A DNA stretch of 64,000 bases from Chthonomonadaceae bacterium (GCA_025352825.1 JANXSG010000041.1:26766-90765); one strand, 5' to 3'. Numbered from the stretch's first letter, positions 1 through 8,946 are shown. Numbers and translations are program-made. The notes: generated from the letters alone by a model not told the origin.

Positions 1-80
1 TCGCGACCTAATGTGTCCAAAATTTTCTGATACTCAGTTTCGTTCAGTCCCATCTCTCGGACCATATGCGGCTCAATCAA
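1..80 (-). CDS. purL: Phosphoribosylformylglycinamidine synthase, N-terminal fragment (window edge)
   Basis: Read on the minus strand from a TTG at 80, the 26 visible codons give MIEPHMVREMGLNETEYQKI followed by LDTLGR. This matches the usual N-terminus of PurL proteins (a short lead, then a helix of the type MGL-x-E-E-Y-x-x-I and LGR), just before the family's conserved region that falls outside the window. PurL makes formylglycinamidine ribonucleotide in purine synthesis. An AGAGG motif lies 10 bases before the TTG; an internal ATG at 65 is an alternative start. Only the N-terminus is visible, so the call rests on a short match. Confidence 0.65.
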   Translation of the reverse strand, partial: MIEPHMVREMGLNETEYQKILDTLGR

Positions 81-128
81 AATCTTTATTCCTCTGTTTG
101 AAAATGTTGGGAGATAACTCTATATATT

Positions 129-158
129 AGTATAGCCGAATTGAGAGGCAGTCATCAA
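129..158 (-). promoter_or_regulatory. Putative sigma-70 promoter for purL
   Basis: Minus-strand TTGATG (158-153) and TATACT (134-129) are separated by 18 bases, about 50 bases upstream of the purL start. The -10 matches well; the -35 is imperfect. Confidence 0.4.
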
Positions 159-251
159 GGTACCGCATGAAGGCAACGAATCAAAATATGGTTTTCGTTC
201 GCCTTCTAATGCAGTTTATAACATAATTCACGAAATTATCGCAGAATGTTA

Positions 252-280
252 TTGACAACTGCTTGCCTTAATGATATACT
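252..280 (+). promoter_or_regulatory. Sigma-70 promoter of the cold-shock gene
   Basis: A perfect TTGACA (252-257) and TATACT (275-280) are spaced by 17 bases. Transcription would begin near 287, leaving a short leader of about 48 bases before the cold-shock start codon. Confidence 0.85.
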
Positions 281-334
281 CATCCGACTGAGATTAAACT
301 CAGCCTGTACAAAACGTAAGGAGGGCTATACAGC

Positions 335-538
335 ATGCCATCAGGGAAAGTAAAATGGTTCAACGACGCTAAAGGTTACGGCTTCATAGAGACCAACGAA
401 GGTAAAGACATTTTTGTACACTACTCTGCCATTCAAAAAGATGGGTTTAAAACTCTAGCCGAGGGTCAAGAAGTAAGTTTCGAGATAGTAGATGGCGCAA
501 AAGGGCCACAAGCTGCGAATGTTACATCAGTAGCTTAA
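335..538 (+). CDS. Cold-shock domain protein (CspA family)
   Basis: A 67-residue single OB-fold protein of the usual Csp length. The two RNA-binding motifs are visible: KGYGFIE near residues 13-19 (RNP1) and DIFVHYSAI near residues 25-33 (RNP2), after the family opening GKVKWFND. Csp proteins bind single-stranded RNA and DNA in the cytoplasm and act as RNA chaperones. The start is set by a strong TAAGGAGGG (317-325), 9 bases before the ATG. It is monocistronic, driven by a near-consensus promoter, and a strong hairpin lies about 200 bases downstream. The family is certain; which paralogue it is cannot be told. Confidence 0.96.
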   Translation: MPSGKVKWFNDAKGYGFIETNEGKDIFVHYSAIQKDGFKTLAEGQEVSFEIVDGAKGPQAANVTSVA

Positions 539-746
539 GTAATATCACGAATGAATCGGCATTTTCAGATACTTAAATCAAGTGCGAAATTTTGAAAGAC
601 AAATAGTCTGCCATTATATGCTTCGTGGCTATGCAGCCAACCTGCATACACGATTTTTGAACATGATTCATTACTGTATTCATTGACTTAATACGCTTCT
701 ACACTCTAAAATTGATGTTACCTGCCGAAGCGAGTGGAAAATTTAC

Positions 747-789
747 ACCGGCCTGTCCCGAACATTCACGAGACATGCCGGTTTTATTT
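747..789 (+). terminator. Rho-independent terminator downstream of csp
   Basis: ACCGGC-C-TGTC pairs with GACA-T-GCCGGT around a 14-base loop (747-782), followed by TTTATTTG. It lies about 200 bases after the csp stop, leaving an unusually long 3' tail; nothing else recognisable sits in 540-746. Confidence 0.7.
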
Positions 790-837
790 GTGATATATTA
801 TTTTCATCTCATGATTCAGTATAATGTGTAGTACAGT

Positions 838-1056
838 GAGGTAATTGCAAAAGTCCAACGAGTGCAGATTTTGCCTAACCTCCGTACCCCCTTCCCTGAT
901 TCCCTCGTACCTCGGAGGGAAGGGGGAATCTTGATCATTAATTCTCCCCCTTCCCTAACGCAAACAGCCTTATCATTTGCGTTAGGGAAGGAGGCCGGGG
1001 GGGTTAGGCAAAGAGATGGCCAATTGTGAGATTTTTTCGACTTATGCAATTACCTC
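838..1056. mobile_element. MITE-like element with GAGGTAATTGCA terminal repeats
   Basis: A 219-bp element bounded by nearly perfect terminal inverted repeats: GAGGTAATTGCAAAAGTC on the left, and GAGGTAATTGCATAAGTC as the reverse complement of the right end. The left end is the same as that of the decayed insertion sequence at 7959-8940 and of the isolated end at 20178. The interior holds two GC-rich inverted repeats (about 878-935 and 940-1015) of the hairpin type scattered over the window. No credible coding sequence is inside. The non-autonomous nature is inferred from the shared ends. Confidence 0.75.
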
Positions 1057-1154
1057 CTGTTAAGGATGGATAAGTGGAACTTCTATCATGTGCCAATCGT
1101 AATATTGGAAGTATAACAGCTTAAGTAGTTTATCAATAATTGGAGGATAAAATA

Positions 1155-1478
1155 TTGAGTAGTGCAACAGCAGTCACAACAACAGATTTTGATCAGGAAG
1201 TTTTGAAATCTAATGTCCCTGTGCTAATCGATTTTTGGGCAGTCTGGTGTGGCCCATGCAAGATGATTGCGCCGCATGTAGATGCACTGGCTGCAGAGTA
1301 TGCCGGCAAAGTCAAAGTCTTCAAGGTGAATGTGGATGAAGAACCAGACATCGCGGGGAAATATGGGATAATGTCTATTCCTACGCTCATGTTCTTCAAT
1401 GAAGGTAAGCTGGTAGATCAAATTGTAGGAGCAGTCCCTAAAAGCGCCATTGCTGCAAAGCTTGAAGGATTACTATAA
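1155..1478 (+). CDS. trxA: Thioredoxin
   Basis: A 107-residue single-domain thioredoxin with the active site WCGPCK near residues 30-35 and the cis-proline motif SIPTLMFF near residue 75. It reduces protein disulfides in the cytoplasm with electrons from thioredoxin reductase. An upstream in-frame TTG at 1140 would extend it, but GGAGG (1142-1146) would then lie inside the gene; the same GGAGG is 8 bases before the TTG at 1155, which gives the canonical length. It is monocistronic with a very strong terminator just after the stop. Family assignment is firm. Confidence 0.95.
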   Translation: MSSATAVTTTDFDQEVLKSNVPVLIDFWAVWCGPCKMIAPHVDALAAEYAGKVKVFKVNVDEEPDIAGKYGIMSIPTLMFFNEGKLVDQIVGAVPKSAIAAKLEGLL

Positions 1479-1486
1479 AAACTTGG

Positions 1487-1525
1487 CAAGGCGCAAATCC
1501 ATATATTTGCGCCTTGTTTTTGTTT
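1487..1525 (+). terminator. Strong intrinsic terminator of thioredoxin
   Basis: Perfect 12-bp arms CAAGGCGCAAAT (1487-1498) and ATTTGCGCCTTG (1505-1516) with a 6-base loop, followed by TTTTTGTTT. It starts 9 bases after the thioredoxin stop. Confidence 0.95.
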
Positions 1526-1546
1526 GGGATGTGGATATTTTACCAC

Positions 1547-2212
1547 CTACTGAGGTTTGGAAACTCCAGATGTCTGTCTCAGTTCTTTTAGAAGTGGAAC
1601 AGTTCGTGGATATCCTATAAAAACATCTTGCACAAAGGCATTTAACATCTGAGAATCTGTGCCATGTTTGCCGAGTTTTTCCTGTGCTCCTCGTTCCTGC
1701 TTGGCAGCAATGCTTATCTGCTCTTCATTCAGTATTCTTCGGATCGTTGTTGAGAGGCTTTTCAATGTATCCGTGTTTAGTTGTGTCCGCTCGGCCACGC
1801 GTTTCTGAAGCAGTACGTTCATCTGTTTTATAAAATCATCTGAAATATGATCGCCCACCAAGGCTTTTTTCTTGGTAGTTCGAATCAACTCGGACTGCCT
1901 ACGTACCTCAGCTACACTAATCATTCGATACTTTCGAGTGTAAGTCTGTTCTGAACTGCTGACTGCTGTTATGAGCAGATCAAGCTGATCACTACTAAGT
2001 TTTAACGGAATGAGGACGTTTAGATGGTCGATATCATCGAGGGAATCGAAGAGTTCTGCTGCATCCCCAGGGGCCGCAAGAGAATTTGAATTTTGTTCCG
2101 ACTGATATCCAGCAGCTGAAGTTTGTGTTTGAGTGACAAAGCACATCAGAAACACACTCAAACCGACTTTCAATACTCTGGCAAAGCATAAATTTAACCT
2201 GTTTCTAAACAA
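1547..2212 (-). CDS. Exported protein of unknown function
   Basis: No family is recognised. The open frame reaches 2251, but AGGAG (2226-2222) sits 9 bases before a TTG at 2212. That start gives a clean signal peptide: positive MFRNRLNLCFARVLK, a hydrophobic core and a cut near TSAAG, about 220 residues in all. The mature part is mostly helical and charged (for example the stretch around RKYRMISVAEVRR and the region QKRVAERTQLNTDTL). Its length, export and helical make-up recall periplasmic Spy/CpxP-type chaperones, but no diagnostic LTxxQ motif is clear, so that is only a suggestion. Transcribed toward the thioredoxin terminator. Confidence 0.6.
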   Translation of the reverse strand: MFRNRLNLCFARVLKVGLSVFLMCFVTQTQTSAAGYQSEQNSNSLAAPGDAAELFDSLDDIDHLNVLIPLKLSSDQLDLLITAVSSSEQTYTRKYRMISVAEVRRQSELIRTTKKKALVGDHISDDFIKQMNVLLQKRVAERTQLNTDTLKSLSTTIRRILNEEQISIAAKQERGAQEKLGKHGTDSQMLNAFVQDVFIGYPRTVPLLKELRQTSGVSKPQ

Positions 2213-2418
2213 CGTGATTATCTCCTCGTGCTCATTTTCACTTATTTTCATTTCAGCGGAGAATCTAAGACGGTATTACCACCCGCATCGTTACTATAAA
2301 GTGACAGCCATATCTAACGATAGATTTGCCACCAACTATTATAGCCTAACTTATGCGAATAGCGGATTTCATATCTATTTTGCATGTTTTTATCACATAA
2401 TCTTCGGGATAATTTAGC

Positions 2419-2916
2419 ATGGAACTTTTAACTGATTTTTTAAAAAAACGAGCTCAGATAAATTTTGACCGTCTCTTAGCACAGGTGGAATCAATAACTC
2501 CTGATCAAGCATTCGAAGGACGCATGGAAAATTGGCCTATTCATTCTTTTGGAATAGGGCAGGATGGTTCCATTGCAGGAATCGTAATCCATGTGGCTGC
2601 GTGGAAGCATCTAACCCTACCGATATTTATTAAAGATGAAGTGCTAAATACCAGGGATGACCTGGATATCAATTCCTTCTGTGAAATTAACGATTGGACT
2701 AGTATAGTTAAATGGCTGAAACAGGTAGGGGAGCTGTGGATGAATTTAATAATTCGCCTGCCCAACGAAAACTATCTTAAACAGCGATTGTGGGGCAATA
2801 AAAGTATTTCAGTACTCGATTTTATTGTGGAGACGATAGAACATGATGTGCAGCATGCGTCTCAGATCGAATATCTTAAAGTACTTAGGGATTGCAAGTC
2901 CGCTTGCAATCCCTAA
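2419..2916 (+). CDS. DinB-like four-helix-bundle protein
   Basis: A 165-residue protein with the DinB/YfiT pattern: a histidine in GIVIHVAAWKH near residue 55 and a paired site EHDVQH near residue 145. In this superfamily three such histidines bind a divalent metal in a four-helix bundle. Members include thiol transferases and stress-induced proteins; the substrate cannot be inferred. The ATG at 2419 has no strong ribosome-binding site. The stop codon lies inside a perfect 14-bp inverted repeat (2885-2916). A distant relative of the same superfamily occurs at 9257. Confidence 0.7.
   Translation: MELLTDFLKKRAQINFDRLLAQVESITPDQAFEGRMENWPIHSFGIGQDGSIAGIVIHVAAWKHLTLPIFIKDEVLNTRDDLDINSFCEINDWTSIVKWLKQVGELWMNLIIRLPNENYLKQRLWGNKSISVLDFIVETIEHDVQHASQIEYLKVLRDCKSACNP
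2885..2916 (+). terminator. Perfect inverted repeat overlapping a stop codon
   Basis: TTAGGGATTGCAAG (2885-2898) and CTTGCAATCCCTAA (2903-2916) form a 14-bp stem with a 4-base loop. The TAA stop of the DinB-like gene is in the right arm. There is no clear T-tract, so it may be a transcript-stabilising hairpin rather than a terminator. Confidence 0.5.
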
Positions 2917-3132
2917 ATTACAACTAATAAATCTTATGCGAAGAACGGATTATTTGTTCCTTCACCCGACATTTTACAACCCCCATCAAAGTTATAAGTA
3001 TCTGGTTTCCTTTTTATTTTAATTACTTCACCCAAAATGTATTTTTAATGTTCATAATATACTCCAGAAGACAGATGAATCGAATTGATAGAATATTTGG
3101 TGGGATGTACCGTTACTTAGGAGAAGCGCAGA

Positions 3133-3738
3133 ATGAGCAAATGCAGGATGGATTTGAATTCCCTTGCGGACTATTTAGATAAAAAGATGGGTGAATCCGA
3201 TTCTGCAAGGATTGAAACTCATCTCGCAGCGGGATGCGAATCCTGCGCTTCTCAGATACAGTGGATTAATAGAGTCAGTTCGGCGTTCATTTTTGGAGAT
3301 GTGTCGCATGCTCCAGTTCTTCAAATAGATAAAGCGGTCTCGATTTTCCGCGATCTCTATACCAAACCTGTACAAATTAACTGGTTGGCGCAGCTCGTTT
3401 ATGATAGTCTTTCCAGTCTTCAGCCCATTATGGCACGAGGGGAGAGATCAGCATCCAGGCATCGACTTTATCAGACAGAAAATTTTGAGATCGATTTATG
3501 GGAAGATCCAATTTCTCAACAGGAATCTTATCTCATCGGCCAGGTGATTCCAGTTAATGGGAGTGATCCAATTCACTGGGATAGTGTGCAGCTTTTCTGC
3601 AGAGATGGAAATGAAATTTCCCTGGTGCAGGAAGGGTCTGAATTTCATGCATCTGCTGTTCCATCAGGTAACTACAGACTGTCCATCATGATCAGTGGTA
3701 ATATACTCAAAGTTGAAAACCTGGCGCTGGGAGCATGA
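3133..3738 (+). CDS. Zinc-finger anti-sigma-like protein, first gene of a CHAT operon
   Basis: A 201-residue protein whose first 40 residues match the anti-sigma zinc-finger pattern: LADYLDKKMGESD, then the possible ligand set HLAAGCESC (H-x4-C-x2-C; the family norm is H-x3-C-x2-C). The rest has no membrane helix; it is a polar, beta-rich domain ending in SGNYRLSIM, perhaps a carboxypeptidase-regulatory-like sandwich. Family knowledge: such domains bind ECF sigma factors, often redox- or zinc-dependently. No sigma gene is adjacent. The ATG follows AGGAGA closely, and the stop is 1 base before the TTG of the next gene, so the two are translationally coupled. The role as sensor or regulator of the CHAT protease is inference. 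Confidence 0.6.
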   Translation: MSKCRMDLNSLADYLDKKMGESDSARIETHLAAGCESCASQIQWINRVSSAFIFGDVSHAPVLQIDKAVSIFRDLYTKPVQINWLAQLVYDSLSSLQPIMARGERSASRHRLYQTENFEIDLWEDPISQQESYLIGQVIPVNGSDPIHWDSVQLFCRDGNEISLVQEGSEFHASAVPSGNYRLSIMISGNILKVENLALGA

Positions 3739-3739
3739 T

Positions 3740-6601
3740 TTGGCATCAGCACGAACCGATAACCTGGTAGGCAAACTTCTTAATCGTGGCGCCGATGCTC
3801 TCCCAGCTCAGATCGACACTATTTTACAACAGCCTGACGGAGAGTCAAAGCTTTTTCGTGCCCTAAATCTCCTTGTTCCATCGAATCCTACCACTGCACT
3901 CCAACTTGCTAGAAAGCTCGAAGATCGCTTGATACGATCGGGCGATAAATCCCTTGCACTGCCCACCTACAGACTGCTTGCTCAGACCCAGCGTGCGCTG
4001 GGGAGTCATCAAGATGCAATTATATCATACGAAGCAGTACGAAATGGTACGGGCAATACAACGGACGATCTTTCCACCGCTCAACATCTAACAGGTTATG
4101 TCGATTCCCTGGGAATAGTTGGCCGACCCGAGGATGCCCTTAAATTAGCAGATTCACTATTCCGCACACTTATCGCAGGCGGCGATTTACTGGAAGCGGC
4201 TAACGTGATGATCAACGCCGGAAATATCCTCTACCGGCGAGATGATTTCAATAAAGCCTTGGGATGCTACGACCGAGCCGAATCGCTTTTCACAGGAGAA
4301 GCCGAGAAAAAAAATCGTGCCAGGGTAATGGCTAACCGTGCAAATGTTCTCACTCAGCTGCATCGCGAAGAGGAGGCAGCAAAACTGCTCCAGCAGGCAG
4401 GTGAACTATTTGCAGAGTGTGGAATGGAACTCTCCGTCGGAATGGTGCAGGCTAACGAAGGATATCTGCAATTTATTTCCGGACGGCATATCTCGGCTAT
4501 TTCTTTGCTTAACTTAGCAAGAGAGCTTTTCCAAGCGCATGGAAGATTGGTAGAAACAGCAAAATGCGATGCCGATATTGCCGAAGTATATCGTGAACTG
4601 AATCTGCTCTCTGAGAGCAGAGAGTGTGCCACTCGAGCTATTCAGACATTCCAAAGTATTCCAATGCCCTACGAAGAGGCTCGAGCCGAAATGACTCTTG
4701 CGAGTGTCTATAGCGCGCAGGGATTGCCAGATGATTCTCTGGAGTCACTCATAAGAGCAAAAGCCATTTTTGATTCGCTTGGAAATACACTGTATCAGTC
4801 GATTGTGCATCTCATGACTGCCCGTGTGCTGCATCAGATAGGCAGAGAAGATGAAGCCGCCTCTGCCTGCGTATCGTCCCTGGATGGATTCAAAAAATCG
4901 CACATACGTGCATGGCAGGCGGAAGCAGAACTCTTCCAAATGGAGCTGAGTGCATCATCCATACTGTCCGAAGCAAAGTTCCGAAGTATCATAAGCACCG
5001 CTAAGAGCACAGGGCGCCCATGGCTTCTTGCCAGGGCAGAGCGTGCTTATGGGCAGTATCTGCTGACCACCGGAAAAAACCAGCCTGCAGTGAGTCATCT
5101 CAGAAAGAGCGTTGAAGCGCTCGAAGTGGTACGAACAGGTGCAGTTCAAGAAGATATCTACACTTCTTTTATTGAGGATAAGATAAGTATTTATGAAGAT
5201 TTAGTTTCTCAGTTACTAGCACGAGGCAGAGCAGCCGATATTGGCGAAGCCCTTCAAGTGGTGGAGAAGGCACGTTCCCGCATGCTGTTGGAACGCATGC
5301 ATTCTACTCTTGAAAAGCAGCGTACTGAAGATATCTCTGAAGATAAAAAAGCGAATTTATTAACACTGCGGGCCAAACTTTCGAGAGCTTTCCATCGTAT
5401 GCACTCCACTGAACCGGATAGTCTGCAGCGCCGTGCGGAAATTGATCGTGAAAACTCTTTTCACCTCCGATCGCTAGAACGAACCTATAAGAAAGCCCTC
5501 CTCGATCAAGAAATTTCACTTGCGGCACCGAATTCTGCTGAAAACGGAATCAGAAGCATCCCTAGTGTCTCCATGCTGCAATCAGCCATTGCAGACGACG
5601 AAAGCCTGATTGAGTATTTCGCTGTGAATGGCATGATCGGAGCCTTTATTCTGGATCGACAACAGATTGTGGTGGTGAAAAATATTGCGTCGTCTGATGA
5701 GTTATCACATTATACAAGACGGCTTAGATATCATATTCAGCGTGCGGAAATCATGGATCGCTATTTCAGTACACGCAAAGAGAGTATGCAGGAAGAGCTA
5801 GTCTGTCTTCTACAAAAATTATATCAACTTCTACTCGCTCCCGTTTTAGACCGTCTCCGACACAAAAAAATTGTCGTAATACTTCATGGATTATTACATG
5901 GAATTCCTATCCACGCTCTCCATGACGGCTCGAATTATGTACTTGATAACTACGAAACAGTATATGCAGCTAGTGCATCCACATGGTACTTAAGTCGTAC
6001 CCAACACGATAAAAATACTGGATTAATTAAGGACTCAGCCACTTCGGGAACACTCCTTATGGCAATTCCGTCAAAAGGTATTGAGCGAGTCTCCGGTGAA
6101 GTAGACGGTCTCGCTAAATCATTAGAAAAGCCGATCGTTTTTCATGGTGAAGAAGCTACGATACAGGCGTTTCGAGAAAATGCACCTCGATGCAAGACAA
6201 TCCATATTGCTACGCATGCTGTTTTTCGTGAGGATAGTCCACTCTTTTCCGCTTTGAAGTTTAGTGATGGCTGGCTGTTGGCTAGAGATTTATATGACAT
6301 TAAGCTTAACTGCGACCTAGCTACACTTTCTGCATGTCGCACAGGTTCGACATTTGTTGCTCCCGGTGATGAAATATATGGGCTTGCACGAGGATTTCTT
6401 TTTGCTGGAGTGCGCTCTTTAGCGGTAAGTTTGTGGCCCGCAGATGATGAAGCCACCTCGGAGCTGATGCCGTTGTTTTACGAGGGAATTAATCAAGGGA
6501 AATCGCACGCGAGAGCTCTTCGTGATGCTCAAAAAACGATGCGTTTGAAATATCCACATCCCTATCACTGGGCACCGTTCATAATCATAGGGGAGAGATA
6601 A
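3740..6601 (+). CDS. TPR-CHAT caspase-like protease
   Basis: A 953-residue protein with about 500 residues of tetratricopeptide helices, a helical linker, and a C-terminal CHAT domain (caspase-HetF-associated with TPRs). The dyad is visible: His826 in IHIATHAVF and Cys866 in LSACRTG, followed by the GLARGFLFAGVRSL and SLWPADDEA motifs typical of CHAT. CHAT proteases cut specific partner proteins, as in Craspase and gasdermin-linked defence. The frame is open from GTG 3695, but TGGGAG (3728-3733) points to the TTG at 3740, one base after the upstream stop. It sits between an anti-sigma-like protein and an exported subtilase. No signal peptide is visible, so it should act in the cytoplasm; its target is unknown. 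Confidence 0.9.
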   Translation: MASARTDNLVGKLLNRGADALPAQIDTILQQPDGESKLFRALNLLVPSNPTTALQLARKLEDRLIRSGDKSLALPTYRLLAQTQRALGSHQDAIISYEAVRNGTGNTTDDLSTAQHLTGYVDSLGIVGRPEDALKLADSLFRTLIAGGDLLEAANVMINAGNILYRRDDFNKALGCYDRAESLFTGEAEKKNRARVMANRANVLTQLHREEEAAKLLQQAGELFAECGMELSVGMVQANEGYLQFISGRHISAISLLNLARELFQAHGRLVETAKCDADIAEVYRELNLLSESRECATRAIQTFQSIPMPYEEARAEMTLASVYSAQGLPDDSLESLIRAKAIFDSLGNTLYQSIVHLMTARVLHQIGREDEAASACVSSLDGFKKSHIRAWQAEAELFQMELSASSILSEAKFRSIISTAKSTGRPWLLARAERAYGQYLLTTGKNQPAVSHLRKSVEALEVVRTGAVQEDIYTSFIEDKISIYEDLVSQLLARGRAADIGEALQVVEKARSRMLLERMHSTLEKQRTEDISEDKKANLLTLRAKLSRAFHRMHSTEPDSLQRRAEIDRENSFHLRSLERTYKKALLDQEISLAAPNSAENGIRSIPSVSMLQSAIADDESLIEYFAVNGMIGAFILDRQQIVVVKNIASSDELSHYTRRLRYHIQRAEIMDRYFSTRKESMQEELVCLLQKLYQLLLAPVLDRLRHKKIVVILHGLLHGIPIHALHDGSNYVLDNYETVYAASASTWYLSRTQHDKNTGLIKDSATSGTLLMAIPSKGIERVSGEVDGLAKSLEKPIVFHGEEATIQAFRENAPRCKTIHIATHAVFREDSPLFSALKFSDGWLLARDLYDIKLNCDLATLSACRTGSTFVAPGDEIYGLARGFLFAGVRSLAVSLWPADDEATSELMPLFYEGINQGKSHARALRDAQKTMRLKYPHPYHWAPFIIIGER

Positions 6602-6605
6602 ACGT

Positions 6606-7862
6606 ATGATACACAGTAAACGCTTGAAAAATAGTCACTCTTCAATTTCGATTCTGCTATTTTTTCCGCTAGTAGTAATCCTGTTCTTCTCTGCGAAACC
6701 TATCTCTTGGGCTGATGGGGTTCTTTCGGGCCACCTCATTGTTCGCATTGGAACTGAGAGTGATGTCAAAGGCATCGAGAATGATTATGCGACTTCCTCA
6801 ATAGATAGAATACCCGGTGCATCCGTCTACTCTCTAGAAACGCCAGCGGGCAGTGATGATATCACTTTCGCCAATGAGCTTATGTTGGATTCACGGGTAC
6901 AGGATGTGGAGTTTGATCAAAATTTGGAGCTGCCTGAGATTCATGGCTATCCATTTCATTTTCCAGTGGATCGTACTTTTAGACCTGGGGCGTACTTAAA
7001 TCAAAACGCTTATCAACAGGTAAATGCAGGTAACAACATGAAATCATGGCAGTTTCCGAACTATTCTTCAGCTTCTATCGTTCCAAGTGGACCGATAGTC
7101 GCTATCCTGGATACGGGCGCTGCATTCAACCATTCGGCCATATCCAGTAATCTTCTTGCAGGTTGGAACTCTTTCGATCCTGGATCACCGCCAGAGGATA
7201 CTCCGAATTCTGGCAGCAGCCTCTATACTGGCCACGGCACCATGATTGCTGCACTTATTACCAGGCTCGCACCTAATTCTCAGATTCTTCCTGTGAGAAT
7301 ATTGGATGGCGATGGAAATGGGTCATTGATGAGTGTGCTTAAAGGTGTACAGTTCGCGATTGTACAAGGTGCTCGTGTCATCAATATGAGCTTTGGCACC
7401 ACACAGTATTCTCGTATATTAGACGAGACACTTAGCCAGGCACGAGAATCCGGAATATTGATCGTAGCTGCGGCGGGCAATTCTGGCAAGAATCAAATAA
7501 GCTATCCGGCAGCATACGAAGCAGCAATATCGGTAGCATCTATCACAGCAAAAGGGCATAAGTCGTCGTTTTCAAACTATGGCACAAAACTTTGTGTCGT
7601 TGCTCCAGGGGAGCATATACGCAGTGCCTACTGGAATGGCGGATATGCCACATGGTCTGGTACCTCGTTTGCCGCGCCTTTTGTCACAGCACAGGTCGCA
7701 CTAATTTTGGACAGCTACAGTACTCTGGGAGCAGAAGCAGTAGAGGAGAGAATTCGCGAAACAGCGCATTCTCTAAACGCATTAAACCCGCTCTATACTG
7801 GGCAGCTTGGAAATGGCCTCATCGATATTCAAGCATCGCTGAGTGCAGTTTACGATCATTAA
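6606..7862 (+). CDS. Exported subtilisin-like serine protease (S8)
   Basis: A 418-residue precursor with an N-terminal hydrophobic signal (about residues 14-36), an I9-like propeptide region (about 40-110; RIPGASVYSLE resembles the inhibitor strand) and a complete catalytic domain: Asp169 (AILDTGA), His210 (GHGTMIAAL), oxyanion Asn292 (AAAGNSG) and Ser354 (GTSFAAP). It should be secreted and self-processed. It begins 4 bases after the CHAT gene stop, with GGGGAGAGA just upstream, so the three genes form one operon. The pairing of a cytoplasmic caspase-like protease with an exported subtilase under an anti-sigma-like protein is notable; whether one activates the other is unknown. Confidence 0.93.
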   Translation: MIHSKRLKNSHSSISILLFFPLVVILFFSAKPISWADGVLSGHLIVRIGTESDVKGIENDYATSSIDRIPGASVYSLETPAGSDDITFANELMLDSRVQDVEFDQNLELPEIHGYPFHFPVDRTFRPGAYLNQNAYQQVNAGNNMKSWQFPNYSSASIVPSGPIVAILDTGAAFNHSAISSNLLAGWNSFDPGSPPEDTPNSGSSLYTGHGTMIAALITRLAPNSQILPVRILDGDGNGSLMSVLKGVQFAIVQGARVINMSFGTTQYSRILDETLSQARESGILIVAAAGNSGKNQISYPAAYEAAISVASITAKGHKSSFSNYGTKLCVVAPGEHIRSAYWNGGYATWSGTSFAAPFVTAQVALILDSYSTLGAEAVEERIRETAHSLNALNPLYTGQLGNGLIDIQASLSAVYDH

Positions 7863-7958
7863 ATCTGTAACCCGCTTAATATCTCCAGTTTTGACTCTGG
7901 AATTTGATTTGACGCGTAACTTAATAATGTTCTGATTTCCAAAACTTTTATCCTAATT

Positions 7959-8940
7959 GAGGTAATTGCAAAAGTGTGGAAAAGAGGAAATATACTGCTC
8001 CTTGTGGGATTTTAAGCTAGTGGGCAATAAGCCAAAAGGAGTGCATACATGTATAGTATATCCGATTTCTGGTATAAATTTCAATTCTCTCTGATCCCCT
8101 ATTTAGAAGATTATTCATATACACCAATTAGCAAAAACTCGAACAATTTCTTCGGACTGTCGACGTTGTAGACTTTGACCTACATATCAACAGCCCATAC
8201 GTGCATAAAAATGGGACGTATGCGTGCGGATCGACGTAATCTCGCCCGGGCTTTCGAGGCTAAAGCCGTATACGATTTGCCCACGACTACACTTCTAGTC
8301 GAACATCTCAAAAATGAACCCGATCTGCGCAGGTTTTGCGGGTTTGAACGCCTCAAAAGAATTCACCTGTATTGAAAACAGCTTAAACAGACGCCCGAAG
8401 AGGCGCTGGCAGAACTCTCTAAAGTATGCGATGTTGGTTGCAAACAAGATTACAAGGGCAATAAGAACTATTGGATAGGTTATAAAGCTCACCTTGACTG
8501 AGCAGACGGCGGTTTCCCACTGCAGATGATAACAACTTCCGCCTCTGTGCATGATAGCCAGGCTGCTATTTAGGGTGGAGCGTATCACAGCCAGATACGT
8601 GACATCATTATACTCTCTCGCGGATTCGGCTTATGATGCTCTTGCTGTTCATCTGGCCTGTACGGAGCTTGAGCATGTGGCTATCATCGATGCCAACAAA
8701 CGCCGCGGAGATGCCGTTCCGATGGAGAAAGATCGCAAAAGGCGTTACAACCAGCGGACTACTGCGGAACGTGGTAATAGCGGTCTCAAAGATCAATATG
8801 GTTTCAGTCATTTAAGAGTACGTGGCCATGCAAAAGTGCATATGCATCTGATGTTTGGGGTGCTGGCCCTATTCGCTGATCGATTGAACCATGTCTTCAA
8901 AACTTTAGCGTGAAAATTTCCCGACTTTTGCACAAGGCTC
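7959..8940 (+). mobile_element. Decayed insertion sequence with DDE transposase fragments
   Basis: Bounded by GAGGTAATTGCAAAAGTGTGG on the left (7959) and, reverse-complemented, GAGCCTTGTGCAAAAGTCGGG on the right (end 8940); these share the core GCAAAAGT and its flanks. Inside, transposase pieces are spread over several frames (8175-8375, about 8395-8570, 8551-8913). The element is shortened and broken by stops and frameshifts. The left end is identical to that of the MITE-like element at 838, which it may once have mobilised. No clear target duplication is seen. Confidence 0.75.
8175..8913 (+). pseudogene. Transposase pseudogene (IS4/IS5-superfamily DDE type)
   Basis: Recognisable pieces in order: DLPTTTLLVEHLKNEPDLRR and FCGFERLK (N-terminal DUF772-like region); DVGCKQDYKGNKNYWIGYKA, HLD, stop, ADGGFP (second frame); and SLADSAYDA, DANKRRGDAVPM and ERGNSGLKDQYGFSHLRVRG (third frame, C-terminal catalytic part). 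These follow the order of a known transposase family related to IS1182/IS5. At least one in-frame stop, one frame change and deletion of the central part leave it non-functional. Confidence 0.75.
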
Positions 8941-8946
8941 TATTGG

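Noticed and set aside
816..1049. 77-codon minus-strand frame
   Set aside because: It lies inside the MITE-like element and translates its inverted repeats; no ribosome-binding site.
2133..2417. 94-codon plus-strand frame
   Set aside because: It is antisense to the signal-peptide part of the exported-protein gene and has poor composition.
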